The notes below the pieces were generated by a model. The model worked only from the letters and a program-made list of their open reading frames with translations, did not search any database and was not told the origin of the DNA. 64,000 nucleotides of DNA from Pedobacter sp. FW305-3-2-15-E-R2A2 (GTDB lineage: Bacteria > Bacteroidota > Bacteroidia > Sphingobacteriales > Sphingobacteriaceae): positions 1 to 64,000 of the forward strand of contig NZ_CP151803.1 in NCBI RefSeq assembly GCF_038446955.1. Direction: 5' to 3'. Numbering within the stretch: position 1 is the first letter of the stretch; every line of letters begins with the position of its first letter. Shown piece after piece: positions 15,567-24,225 of the stretch. A program made the position numbers and the translations under genes.

Positions 15567-16547
15567 TTATTTCTTGCTTGAAGTGTTGTTTTTATAGATG
15601 AAATTGTGAAGGGAACTGGTTGTTGTTTTCAGGTCTGTGGTTAAGTACCAGATGTTGTTGATCCTTTTTCCAACACCTTCTTTATCTAATGGGAACCGGG
15701 CTTGCTCGATCGTTTTATTTTTTGAATTAAGAATGCTCCCCGCAAAATTTAGAAGTGTAAAATTGGCCATACTGGTTTCAATGTTAGGGAGGACTTCTGA
15801 GGCAAAAACGGGAAAAATTTCCTGACCTGAGCCTTTTAATTTGTCGAAAATAGAGACCAAAACACTGCGTTGACGCTCTGTTCTTTCGTAATCTCCTTTA
15901 CCTACCGCTCTGATTCTGGTATAGGCAACGGTCTGTTTTCCGTTTAGTTTCTGAAGGCCGGGATCTTGTACATGTACCGCTGAAATTTTATCGTAGATGG
16001 CCAGTTCGTCCAGGTAATTATTCAGGTAGGGAAGCTCCTGGGCTTTCACATTTACCATGATGCCACCTAAGGCATCCACAATTTTTGCAGCTCCGTAGAA
16101 GTCTACATTCATATAATCTTTAATGTCCAGATCAAAGTTTTGATTGATGGTCTTGATGGCCAGCTGAGGCCCACCCATGGCATAGGCTGCATTGATCTTA
16201 TCCATGCCTTTACCCTCGATTTTAACGTAAGTATCTCTCATTATGGAGGCCATTTTAATTTTTCCATTGAGCTGATCGATGGAAATTATCATCACCACAT
16301 CGGAGTTCCCCGCTTCTTGTTCCGTACGCCTGTCGACCGCAAACAGTGCAATGTTTATAGGAGCGTTAGTCATTGTTTTTATTTTCTGCTGAACCTTTGG
16401 AGAAATGCCCAATGCTTCTGCAGACCTGTTTAATGGAACAGGAGATTTGCGAACTGGTGCTGCAGGAATCTGAGCCTGATTATCCTGAGCATTTGAGGTA
16501 TATGAACAAAGGATAGAGAAGAAGATTAGAAATATGAAAGCCTTCAT
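15567..16547 (-). CDS. LytR-CpsA-Psr (LCP) family protein (326 aa)
   Basis: LCP-domain protein with the family landmarks in order: SDVVMIISID, IMRDTYVKI, KINAAYAMGGPQLAIKTI, VDFYGAAKIVDALGGI, then LNGKQTVAYTRIR and YERTERQRSVLVSIF near residue 215. In Gram-positives these phosphotransferases move glycan from undecaprenyl-pyrophosphate carriers to peptidoglycan or protein. Here the first 20 residues form a cleavable signal peptide (CSYTSNAQ) instead of a membrane anchor, so the protein should be periplasmic. It is divergent from a UDP-sugar dehydrogenase 117 bp away and about 11 kb from the capsule cluster. A role in attaching surface glycan is plausible but unproven. Confidence 0.85.
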   Translation of the reverse strand: MKAFIFLIFFSILCSYTSNAQDNQAQIPAAPVRKSPVPLNRSAEALGISPKVQQKIKTMTNAPINIALFAVDRRTEQEAGNSDVVMIISIDQLNGKIKMASIMRDTYVKIEGKGMDKINAAYAMGGPQLAIKTINQNFDLDIKDYMNVDFYGAAKIVDALGGIMVNVKAQELPYLNNYLDELAIYDKISAVHVQDPGLQKLNGKQTVAYTRIRAVGKGDYERTERQRSVLVSIFDKLKGSGQEIFPVFASEVLPNIETSMANFTLLNFAGSILNSKNKTIEQARFPLDKEGVGKRINNIWYLTTDLKTTTSSLHNFIYKNNTSSKK

Positions 16548-16664
16548 TTTTTTATTTTTATTTACAATTTAGGATTAGTGTATTTCAATAACCGTACCTG
16601 AGAACAAATAAAATTCTTCCTACCTTTAAAACGTTCTTAAATCCGCAGATAAAGGAAAAGAAAG

Positions 16665-17954
16665 ATGTTTATGGACAAAGTGTATAAAATTGCAATTATA
16701 GGATTGGGTTATGTGGGTTTACCACTCGCTATTGAATTTGCTAAAAAATATAAGGTATTGGGATTTGATATCGACCAACCGAGAATTGAAGAGCTCCGTA
16801 TTGGAGAGGACCGGACAAGGGAAGCTGATCTTGGGGAATTACAAAAGGTCTTGAATTCTAAAACTGAAAACTCAGGATTGAAGTTTTCTTCTTTGACCTC
16901 AGATCTGGAGCCTTGCAATATTTTCATCATCACAGTGCCTACCCCTATTAACCGGTTTAAGGCGCCTGATCTGAGCCCCTTGCTAAAGGCTTCTGAAATG
17001 ATTGGAAAAGTATTAAAGAGGGGCGATATTGTAATCTATGAATCAACAGTATATCCGGGATGTACAGAAGACGATTGTGTGCCTGTTCTGGAAAGGCATT
17101 CTGGTTTGAAATTTAATACAGACTTTTTTTGTGGTTATTCTCCGGAAAGGATCAATCCGGGAGATCGGGTGAATACATTGACAAAGATTAAGAAAGTAAC
17201 CTCCGGTTCCACTGAAGAGATCGCAGAGGAAGTTGATTATTTATATGCACAGATCATTACTGCGGGAACACATAAAGCACCAAGCATCAAAGTGGCGGAA
17301 GCTTCGAAGGCGATAGAGAATGCGCAAAGAGATGTGAATATCTCTTTTGTGAATGAGCTTGCGCTCATATTTGACAGGATCGGAATTGATACTACTGATG
17401 TGATAGAAGCTGCAGGGACAAAATGGAATTTTCTAAAATATAAACCAGGACTGGTAGGAGGTCACTGCATTGGGGTTGATCCTTATTACCTGGCACATAA
17501 ATCAGAATCTTTAGGTTACCACCCACAGGTTATTCTTTCGGGTAGAAGGGTAAACGATAATATGGGGATGTTTGTTGCCAATAAGGTGGTAAAGCTGATG
17601 ATTGCCAAAGGATATCCCATAAAAGGGGAGAAAGTGCTGATTCTCGGCTTTGCATTTAAAGAAAACTGTCCGGACATCCGGAATACCCGGGTCATTGATA
17701 TTTATGAAGAGCTGAATCAGTTCGGCATGGAGGTCACTGTTTTTGATCCATGGGCAGATCCGGAGCTTGTGCGGGCAGAATATGGGTTTGAATTGGATAA
17801 TGTTCTTATAGATAAAAACTATAAAGCGATCATAGTGGCTGTTTCTCATCAGGAATTTTTAGCGTTGGATTATAAAAAATATAAAGAATCAGGCGCAATT
17901 GTTTTTGATACCAAATCATTTATAGAAAGAAAATATACTGATGCTAGATTGTAA
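16665..17954 (+). CDS. UDP-N-acetyl-hexosamine dehydrogenase (VipA/TviB/WbpO type)
   Basis: A 429-residue nucleotide-sugar dehydrogenase. It has the Rossmann start IAIIGLGYVGLPLAIEFAKKY, the middle segment STVYPGCTEDDCVPVLE, and the catalytic cysteine in LVGGHCIGVDPYYLAHKS. The C-terminal domain reads KVLILGFAFKENCPDIRNT and VFDPWADP. The DPYYLAHK context and the length fit the VipA/TviB/WbpO group, which oxidises C6 of UDP-GlcNAc or UDP-GalNAc to the uronic acid, rather than UDP-glucose dehydrogenase. A second in-frame ATG lies two codons later. The product would supply an amino-uronic acid to surface polysaccharide, although the gene is about 10 kb from the main cluster. Confidence 0.9.
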   Translation: MFMDKVYKIAIIGLGYVGLPLAIEFAKKYKVLGFDIDQPRIEELRIGEDRTREADLGELQKVLNSKTENSGLKFSSLTSDLEPCNIFIITVPTPINRFKAPDLSPLLKASEMIGKVLKRGDIVIYESTVYPGCTEDDCVPVLERHSGLKFNTDFFCGYSPERINPGDRVNTLTKIKKVTSGSTEEIAEEVDYLYAQIITAGTHKAPSIKVAEASKAIENAQRDVNISFVNELALIFDRIGIDTTDVIEAAGTKWNFLKYKPGLVGGHCIGVDPYYLAHKSESLGYHPQVILSGRRVNDNMGMFVANKVVKLMIAKGYPIKGEKVLILGFAFKENCPDIRNTRVIDIYEELNQFGMEVTVFDPWADPELVRAEYGFELDNVLIDKNYKAIIVAVSHQEFLALDYKKYKESGAIVFDTKSFIERKYTDARL

Positions 17955-18234
17955 ATTTTAATTAAAAATTTTTGTTAAATTCAGCAGTAAAAATTCGTTT
18001 TTGGCACGTTTTTAGATATCCAATGGAAAATAAAAAAAGCAATGCTTTATTCCCTTATGAATGCCTTCATTTTTAATTTTGGCCTTTTTGCGGGACATTT
18101 AACTCATTGTAAATCATTCTTCCTGGCAGAAGATTGTTTGCTAGAAAGAAATCCCGGGAATAATATTTTTTTGTTGTGAATGGGGATTTTTCTATTAATT
18201 TTATAGCTCTAAATAAACCCGGGGGGGTATCTAA

Positions 18235-18933
18235 ATGAAAAAAAAGTTACTAGTTATTTTACTACTGTTATCTGGTGGATCGGCATTTTCACAAATGAAT
18301 GGCGACTATAATTATTCCATTGTTGCGAGAGGCTTCAGCATGATGCAAATGCCCAAAATTCTAAACGATACTGATTATAGTAAATATGTAAATACGTATT
18401 TCAGCGGCTTGGTCTTGAAATTCAATGACAATCAGATCAGCTATCGGTTAAGTGGAAATTACCTCAAAAAATCTAAGACTTTTTATAACAATTGCAATAA
18501 CTGTGAGGTCATCAGTGGTGATGTAACCGATTATGCTTTTAAGATAGGTTTTGAAAAGAACCTTAACTTTTCCAGAGTTCAACCTTATTTTGGAGTGGAT
18601 CTTGGTTATCGCTCTAATAAATTTGTTGGACTGTCTCAAAATGCGAACACTTTGAAAGGCGATTTACAGAGTGATGCGATTCCTGCAAGTAAAGTTGAAG
18701 CGACTAAAGTTGGTTTTATCGCCTCGCCATTAGTTGGAATAAAATTCAATGTGATCAATGAAGTATCTCTGTTTGTGGAAAGCAGTCTGGATTTCTTTTA
18801 TTCCTATGAACGACAGGAATTCGTAACACAGGATGTGAGCAATGTGCGAACATTAACGAAAACAAATAAAGCCGAGTTTCTGTTGAATCCTGTCTCGGTA
18901 GGGATTACCATCCATTTGGGGAGCAATAGATAG
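18235..18933 (+). CDS. Outer-membrane beta-barrel protein, unknown role (232 aa)
   Basis: The signal peptide MKKKLLVILLLLSGGSAFSQ is followed by alternating polar and hydrophobic strands ending in VSVGITIHLGSNR, typical of a small outer-membrane barrel of the porin-superfamily type. A CNNC pair (NNCNNCEV, about residue 86) could form a disulfide. I do not recognise a specific family. It lies 280 bp after the dehydrogenase, preceded by a TAATTTTA element near 18193 and a run of G just before the start. It is convergent with the MFS gene (7 bp between stops). Confidence 0.75.
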   Translation: MKKKLLVILLLLSGGSAFSQMNGDYNYSIVARGFSMMQMPKILNDTDYSKYVNTYFSGLVLKFNDNQISYRLSGNYLKKSKTFYNNCNNCEVISGDVTDYAFKIGFEKNLNFSRVQPYFGVDLGYRSNKFVGLSQNANTLKGDLQSDAIPASKVEATKVGFIASPLVGIKFNVINEVSLFVESSLDFFYSYERQEFVTQDVSNVRTLTKTNKAEFLLNPVSVGITIHLGSNR

Positions 18934-18940
18934 ATTTTTA

Positions 18941-20266
18941 TCACACATCTTCATTTAATTTTGAAGTTGTTTTTGTATCCTTCATAAATACATAAACGAG
19001 TAATGAGCTGAAAATGCAACCGGTGATGTACCAGTAATAATAAGGTTCATGACCCCGGTCTTTTAGCCATAAGGCGATGTACTCTGCCGTGCCACCGAAT
19101 ATGGCAACAGTTAAAGCATAAGGAAGGCCAACACCTAATGCGCGTACCTCAGCGGGAAATAATTCAGCCTTTACGACTGCATTGATGCTAGTATAGCCGC
19201 TTACAATGACTAATGAAGCCATCAACAGGAGAAATGCGGTCCATTGATTACTCGTTTGGCTTAATGCGGTAAGTAAAGGTACGGTACAGATGGTTCCCAG
19301 CACGCCAAAGCCGATCAATAATGGCCTGCGACCTATCTTATCAGACAAAGCACCGAACAACGGCTGCAAACAAGCAAAAAGGAATAAAGAGAGAAAGGAA
19401 AGCAGGGTGGATTCTTCTTTAGTCATTTTTACGGTATTCACCAGAAACTTCTGCATATAAGTCGTGTAGGTATAGAAGGCCAGGGTTCCACCCAAGGTTA
19501 GCCCGATGACCGTGATGAGTGCCTTCGGATGTTTTAATAATTCTTTTAAGGTTCCCTTTTTTTCAGTTCCCTTTGCTTTTTGATTTTCGAAAGCACTGGT
19601 TTCGTCAAGATTTTTTCTCAGGTATAGTGCTACAATGGAAAGTATGGCACCAAAGACAAAGGGGATTCGCCAACCCCATTCCTGAAGTTGTTCTTCAGAC
19701 AATAAAACTTTTTGTAAAAAAAGCTGGAGCGCCAGCGCGAGTAATTGTCCTCCGATGAGGGTGACATACTGAAAGCTGGAATAGAAACCTCTGCGGTTTT
19801 TTGTGGCCATTTCAGTCAGGTAAGTAGCGGAGACGCCATATTCTCCTCCCACACTCAATCCTTGTAATAACCTTGCCATTAACAGAAGGATGGGGGCAAG
19901 AATGCCTATCGTCGTATAGGTGGGTGTTAAAGCGATTAAAAGTGAACCTAGAGACATGAGCAAGACAGAAAGTGTCATCGATTGTTTTCGACCGATCCGG
20001 TCTGCAATTCTTCCGAATATATATCCGCCAAGGGGACGCATCAGGAAGCCAAGCGCAAATATCCCTGCTGTATTGAGCAGTTTTACGGTATCATTCCCTT
20101 CCGGAAAGAAAGCTGCAGAGAAATAAATAGCGAAAGCAGAATAGGCATACCAATCATACCATTCCACGAGATTTCCTACAGAGCCCCCGAATATGGCTTT
20201 TAACCGGCGCGGAGATATTTTGTCATTATCGCTGTCTGGATGAACCTGCTCAATGGTTGATTTCAT
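18941..20266 (-). CDS. MFS metabolite:H+ symporter (MHS family, KgtP/ProP/ShiA-like)
   Basis: A 441-residue, 12-helix inner-membrane transporter. The start GGSVGNLVEWYDWYAYSAFAIYFS and the loop motif GRIADRIGRKQSMTLSVLLMS are characteristic of the metabolite:H+ symporter family. LQGLSVGGEYGVSATYLTEM in the fourth and fifth helices and the repeat GALSDKIGRRPLLIGFG between the two halves agree. Family members carry 2-oxoglutarate, proline/betaine, shikimate or citrate; the substrate cannot be read from the sequence. The gene stands alone, with a lipoprotein gene 89 bp upstream on the same strand. Confidence 0.92.
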   Translation of the reverse strand: MKSTIEQVHPDSDNDKISPRRLKAIFGGSVGNLVEWYDWYAYSAFAIYFSAAFFPEGNDTVKLLNTAGIFALGFLMRPLGGYIFGRIADRIGRKQSMTLSVLLMSLGSLLIALTPTYTTIGILAPILLLMARLLQGLSVGGEYGVSATYLTEMATKNRRGFYSSFQYVTLIGGQLLALALQLFLQKVLLSEEQLQEWGWRIPFVFGAILSIVALYLRKNLDETSAFENQKAKGTEKKGTLKELLKHPKALITVIGLTLGGTLAFYTYTTYMQKFLVNTVKMTKEESTLLSFLSLFLFACLQPLFGALSDKIGRRPLLIGFGVLGTICTVPLLTALSQTSNQWTAFLLLMASLVIVSGYTSINAVVKAELFPAEVRALGVGLPYALTVAIFGGTAEYIALWLKDRGHEPYYYWYITGCIFSSLLVYVFMKDTKTTSKLNEDV

Positions 20267-20355
20267 TACCTTATCTTTTGTTTTTCAAAAACAAAAGATA
20301 AGGCTTTTAAATAAGTTATAATATGAAAATTAATGGTTGCTATAATTAACCTATC

Positions 20356-20775
20356 TTATTTAAACTGGTAACTTATGTTGTGGTTAATGTACGTGTTTGA
20401 AACAGGCGATGCAGTTTCTACTACTTTTCCGTCAACCAATATCTCCAGCTTAATCGTACCCGGACCAGCTGTATAAGTAGAAATTGTCGCGCTTTCGCCA
20501 AATTCTACCTTTTTGGTGATTTTTTTGGAGAAAGGTAAAGCCTGGTTGTCTAAGCTTGTGAATGCTCCTGTTTCGTTTGTATACCTGATGTCGGTAAGAC
20601 CAACATTTCCAGCAGTTTGTGTTACTTTGTAGTCGATGGTTACCGTCTTGGGATAGCCGGCTCTGGGATCATCATATTTGTCTTTATCTTTTGAGCAGGC
20701 GCTGATTAGTCCTACTGCAAGAAGCATAAAGGCGATCCTTGTTAATAGGTTGTTTTTAAGTTGTAAGAGTCTCAT
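20356..20775 (-). CDS. Small lipoprotein, unknown function (139 aa)
   Basis: The N-terminus has a hydrophobic stretch ending in the lipobox LISAC (Cys about residue 27), followed by a charged linker SKDKDKYDDPRAG. The remaining 100 residues look all-beta (VTIDYKVTQT, ISTYTAGPGTIKLEILVDG), resembling MmpS-like or immunoglobulin-type small lipoproteins; I do not assign a family. A Bacteroidota-type promoter lies 37 bp upstream of the start. Confidence 0.8.
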   Translation of the reverse strand: MRLLQLKNNLLTRIAFMLLAVGLISACSKDKDKYDDPRAGYPKTVTIDYKVTQTAGNVGLTDIRYTNETGAFTSLDNQALPFSKKITKKVEFGESATISTYTAGPGTIKLEILVDGKVVETASPVSNTYINHNISYQFK

Positions 20776-20811
20776 GAGGTTTTTGTTTTTGAGTAGATTA
20801 TTATGTTAAGA

Positions 20812-20842
20812 CAAATCTATCATGGACGTTTTTTTCAATCAA
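20812..20842 (-). promoter_or_regulatory. Promoter of the small lipoprotein gene
   Basis: On the minus strand TAGATTTG (20819-20812) matches TAnnTTTG exactly, with a TTG 20 bases upstream (20842-20840; a second TTG gives a 16-base gap). It lies 37 bp before the lipoprotein ATG. Confidence 0.5.
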
Positions 20843-20924
20843 TACCTGGAAATGAGGTTTTATTTCTACCTGTATTCGGGGATATAGATTTAGAATTCCT
20901 CGTATCTGAGCAGGTACTGTCTTA

Positions 20925-20970
20925 ATGGTAAAGGCTATATGATTTAACTGGATCATTTGTCGCTTGTTTC
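20925..20970 (-). pseudogene. Relic of the start of a second desaturase gene
   Basis: Matches the start region of the desaturase gene (24070-24115) at 38 of 46 bases, including about 14 bases before the ATG. It encodes MIQLNHIAFTI against MIQLNYLAFAI in the intact gene, then similarity stops. With the dioxygenase relic at 22902-22999 it flanks the tailspike-like gene. Confidence 0.65.
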
Positions 20971-21100
20971 CTGGCGCAATTATTCACTGGAAAATTTCTA
21001 TTTTTATACATCTTATATTCTGTAAAAAAAATAAAACTGCTTTACAGTATGAATTATTTTATACACAGAGTTCAGGGATTAAAATTTAAACAAAGAACCT

Positions 21101-22882
21101 ATGAATACAATATCTTCCATTACTATCTCAGAAATCAGATCTTCTATCGGTGTTATCCCATCGCAATTATATACCACTGACGTTGGACAAGAAGGGCATT
21201 GGTATTATGATGATACAGATACAACTTCTTCCGATAATTTAGGAACTCTATTAGTAACTGCAGATGGAAAGAGATTCAAGAGGACATTTGAAGACGTCAT
21301 TAATGTAAGATGGTTTGGGGCTAAAGGTGATTATGACGCCGTGACTAAAATTGGAACCGATGATAGTATGGCGTTTCAGCTAGCAGTCAATTACGCTTCA
21401 AAACAAACTGCAGCTCCTGTTTATTCCGGAACTTCAAGTATTGCCGGAGTAAAAAAACTATTCTTGGATAAAGGGCTTTATTTACTTAACCTACCAATAA
21501 ACATTCCATCAAGAATAGATATGATTGGCTCATCAGCTATTTTGATTGCGCCTGATAATGGTAGAATTTTCACTTCAACTACTGCATATAGAGTTAAATT
21601 TGAGAATATTATTTTTCATGGAAATGATGTTGAGGCGGTTTATTTTAATATCCCAAATCTTGATAATGCAAGGTATGAATTTAAGAATTGTATATTTTCA
21701 ACACATAGCCGAACTATTAATAGATATGCCATTTATATAAAATCTCAAAGTGCTGTAGTATCAATTAGTCAGTGCGATAATACAGCCTCACCAAATTATC
21801 TGAAGTTGGAAACTGATTTTTGTGATATCAATGGAGGTTGGGTCAATGGATGGTCAGTTTTAAGTGCTATAAATGGAACCAAGAACGCAGATACTTGCTC
21901 AATTGAAAACAGATGCCGGAAAATGAGTATAGGAGATGTTACATTTATACCAGAAAGAGATGGTTCTGGAATTCGTCCCAAGGTAAGGTGGATTGATAAC
22001 TATGGTAAATTGTCTATAAGAGATTCTCATTTTGGTTCTGAAAATGGGGGATTCCCAATCGTCTATCAATTTCTGTCGTCAGTGAGTGATACTTCACCTT
22101 ATGTTAAGGATGCGGATATATTAATTGATAGTTGTCAAGCTTCATGTGGTGGAGCCAATAGGATCGATAGCGCGATAATTGTTTTAATGCCAGATGTGAT
22201 ACCTGGAAGGTTTACCATTAACAATATAACCAGGATTGTAGACTCTATGTTAATTTCAGCAATAGGATACGATTTTGCAGGGACTATTGAGAGTACGAAT
22301 ACTTTACTAATGAATAATCTCTACAATCAAACTAACAGGACTTTATTAAACCAAATAGATATCCGTCATTATGCTATTTCTATTCCATCTGGTGTACCTA
22401 AATGTCTGATGCCTTTTGTTAATAGAGTTCCTGCAATGACCCAAGGTGCTCATGGATCCCTGCCGTTAAATGATTCTCTTGTTATTGTCGATTTGCTGAA
22501 AATAATTGCCGGTGCAAGCCCACAAAGGGCCGCAATAACTGCTGATGTTATGATCCAGGTTTCGTTTACTGTAACAGGCCCCAAGCCAATTGTACAAAAG
22601 AAAGGGTTTCGGATTACTGCATTATGGGAAACGGGCGTTACTCCCTATTTAGATGTAACTGGGTTAAGCTTCTCCGAATTTGCTCCTGCAGGTGGGGCAA
22701 TGAGTGACACATTGATTACATTAATTGCAGATAATAGTACTAAGACTACAACAAAAGCTCAATGGAAGCTAAGTCTTGCTGGTGGAATATCAAATGTTGG
22801 TGTTTCATGGGTAATAAACAATATTCAGAGTTCTTTGAATAATGGAGCTAATGCAGGTACGTTTATAGCTCGGAATTACTAA
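21101..22882 (+). CDS. Tailspike-like beta-helix protein (pectate-lyase-3 type start, 593 aa)
   Basis: Residues about 69-100 read VRWFGAKGDYDAV, then GTDDSMAFQLAVNYA. This is the conserved start of right-handed parallel beta-helix proteins of the pectate_lyase_3 type, widespread in phage tailspikes and polysaccharide-acting enzymes. A helix-like region with many short Asn/Ile/Val strands follows to about residue 400, and the last 180 residues may form a trimerisation or binding domain. No signal peptide is visible, unlike ordinary secreted lyases but like phage tail proteins. A HWYYDDTDTTSSDN stretch near residue 33 resembles tailspike head-binding segments (weak). The gene is lower in GC than its flanks by eye and lies between two duplication relics, which suggests it was inserted. 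Substrate unknown. Confidence 0.75.
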   Translation: MNTISSITISEIRSSIGVIPSQLYTTDVGQEGHWYYDDTDTTSSDNLGTLLVTADGKRFKRTFEDVINVRWFGAKGDYDAVTKIGTDDSMAFQLAVNYASKQTAAPVYSGTSSIAGVKKLFLDKGLYLLNLPINIPSRIDMIGSSAILIAPDNGRIFTSTTAYRVKFENIIFHGNDVEAVYFNIPNLDNARYEFKNCIFSTHSRTINRYAIYIKSQSAVVSISQCDNTASPNYLKLETDFCDINGGWVNGWSVLSAINGTKNADTCSIENRCRKMSIGDVTFIPERDGSGIRPKVRWIDNYGKLSIRDSHFGSENGGFPIVYQFLSSVSDTSPYVKDADILIDSCQASCGGANRIDSAIIVLMPDVIPGRFTINNITRIVDSMLISAIGYDFAGTIESTNTLLMNNLYNQTNRTLLNQIDIRHYAISIPSGVPKCLMPFVNRVPAMTQGAHGSLPLNDSLVIVDLLKIIAGASPQRAAITADVMIQVSFTVTGPKPIVQKKGFRITALWETGVTPYLDVTGLSFSEFAPAGGAMSDTLITLIADNSTKTTTKAQWKLSLAGGISNVGVSWVINNIQSSLNNGANAGTFIARNY

Positions 22883-22901
22883 TTTATTTGCCACCGTTTT
22901 C

Positions 22902-22999
22902 GCTTAAGTGGATGCGAATATTGAACATTGGAATGAGCTGCTATCCCTGGAAAATATCACGGAGGCCGTCGGTATGCCAATCCATTTGGGTAAACTTCC
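22902..22999 (-). pseudogene. Relic of an internal dioxygenase fragment fused to the desaturase end
   Basis: Aligns without gaps to 24540-24637 inside the PhyH-family gene, with 12 mismatches in about 96 bases. It encodes QMDWHTDGLRDIFQG against QMGWHTDGLRDIFQG in the dioxygenase. The next dioxygenase codon CAG is TAG here and ends the desaturase reading frame. The metal-binding HTD triplet of the dioxygenase is therefore copied into the tail of an unrelated enzyme. Confidence 0.85.
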
Positions 23000-24101
23000 A
23001 GAAGGTATAAGCCAATAAGAGGCTTAGCCGGAAGCATTCCAGGTAATAGATCCATTTCCATTGTTCCAGGAGTGCGCCACAATTGATCAGGGTGATCAGG
23101 ATAAAAGAAGCAGTGAACAGTTTGTCTTCGAAATGCAGCTCCTTATAAAAGGCGGTAAAAAAGCTGAGCAAAGCAATGCAAAGAAAGAGTTGGAAGTTTA
23201 AATAAATGCGGAATTTAAAACGATAGGCTGGTTCTGTCTTTTGCTGGAGATATCTTGTTTCCAGGATGGGTCGGATGTTTTGGTCGAGGGTGGCAGGATT
23301 TCCAAAAATGATTTTTAGTCTTGCCTTAAAGTGTTTTTCTTTTTTACAGGCCTCAAGGATTTCCAGGTAATAATGAAAGTGTTGCCATAAAAAGCTATAG
23401 CTTTTTACCGGGTGGGTAAGGCCATATTTAGGGGCTTCTTCTTCCCGCTGAAAGGTTCCGAAGAGCTTGTCCCAAAAGGCAAAGACGTCGCCATAGTTCT
23501 TATCAAGGTATTTCTTGTCGCTGGCATGATGGACTCCATGAAGCGAGGGGGTGATGAAGATGTGTTCCAGCCAGCCTAGTTTTCCAACCAGTTGTGTATG
23601 GGTAAAAAAGGAGTAAGCACCATGAACCATGAGAATGGTAATCACCATTGCCGGGTGAAATCCCAGGAAAGGGATTACACACCAAAAGACATTTCTAATC
23701 AACGCCTGGAAAATCGTGATTCTTGCAGAAACGGTCAGGTTGAATTCTTCACTCTGATGGTGGACTATGTGTGCGGCCCATAAAAAATTGACCTGGTGGC
23801 CTAAGCGGTGATACCAGTACCAGACTAAGTCTGTGACCAGGATCAACAACACCCATACCCACCAGGTATTGGGAATACTAAAGAGGGCATAGTTCTTATA
23901 TACCCAATAAAACAAGCTGTAAAAACTTGCGGAAATGAATAAGTTAAGTAACCTTTCAGCAATGCCAATACTGATGTTTGCAATTGAGCTCTCATATTTG
24001 AAAATTTCCGGCTTTTTTAGATAAATGGCAAGGCGGTATTCCAGATAGAGGAAGAGGAAAAATGCAGGAATGGCAAAGGCCAGGTAGTTTAACTGGATCA
24101 T
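22941..24101 (-). CDS. Sterol desaturase / fatty acid hydroxylase family protein with chimeric tail
   Basis: A 386-residue membrane di-iron enzyme. The histidine boxes are HRLGH (WYWYHRLGH, about residue 100), HIVHH (about 111) and HGVHH (HGVHHASDKKYLDKNYGDVFAFWDKLFGTF region, about 185). About six hydrophobic helices surround them. Family members insert OH groups or double bonds into lipids using O2. It directly follows a PhyH-type dioxygenase, so both may act on one lipid (inference). The last 16 residues (TQMDWHTDGLRDIFQG) do not belong to this family. They copy an internal piece of the neighbouring dioxygenase, so the native C-terminus has been replaced. The catalytic boxes are intact, so the enzyme may still work. 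Confidence 0.88.
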   Translation of the reverse strand: MIQLNYLAFAIPAFFLFLYLEYRLAIYLKKPEIFKYESSIANISIGIAERLLNLFISASFYSLFYWVYKNYALFSIPNTWWVWVLLILVTDLVWYWYHRLGHQVNFLWAAHIVHHQSEEFNLTVSARITIFQALIRNVFWCVIPFLGFHPAMVITILMVHGAYSFFTHTQLVGKLGWLEHIFITPSLHGVHHASDKKYLDKNYGDVFAFWDKLFGTFQREEEAPKYGLTHPVKSYSFLWQHFHYYLEILEACKKEKHFKARLKIIFGNPATLDQNIRPILETRYLQQKTEPAYRFKFRIYLNFQLFLCIALLSFFTAFYKELHFEDKLFTASFILITLINCGALLEQWKWIYYLECFRLSLLLAYTFWKFTQMDWHTDGLRDIFQG

Positions 24102-24218
24102 TTATGGCTTGTTTCTTATTTTTATAAAACCGGGCAGCCGCCATTGGTCAATCCCTTTTTGCAGGGAATTCAGTTTTCCCGAACGGATCAGGTAACTGAT
24201 TGCTAATGCAATTAACAT
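24102..24218 (-). CDS. Possible 38-residue ORF abutting the desaturase start
   Basis: An ATG at 24218 opens 38 codons (MLIALAISYLIRSGKLNS, then LPGFIKIRNKP). The stop TAA (24104-24102) touches the desaturase ATG at 24101, a spacing expected for translational coupling. It starts 7 bp after the dioxygenase stop, and the same frame remains open back into the dioxygenase end. The first third is hydrophobic. It may be a true small membrane peptide or the remnant of a longer gene; no family is recognised. Confidence 0.3.
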   Translation of the reverse strand: MLIALAISYLIRSGKLNSLQKGIDQWRLPGFIKIRNKP

Positions 24219-24225
24219 GGCCGGG

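Larger units (their letters stand above)
20776..21100. other. 325-bp region with promoter and desaturase relic
   Basis: Holds the promoter of the lipoprotein gene and a 46-bp copy of the desaturase start region (20925-20970). Otherwise it is AT-rich sequence leading to the tailspike-like gene. A 51-codon open frame (20801-20956, minus) begins at the relic ATG but runs through the promoter and shows no desaturase similarity after its first 11 codons, so it is not called as a gene. Confidence 0.6.

Noticed and set aside
20801..20956. 51-codon frame starting at the desaturase relic
   Set aside because: Similarity to the desaturase ends after 11 codons and the frame contains the lipoprotein promoter, so it is a relic start joined to non-coding DNA.
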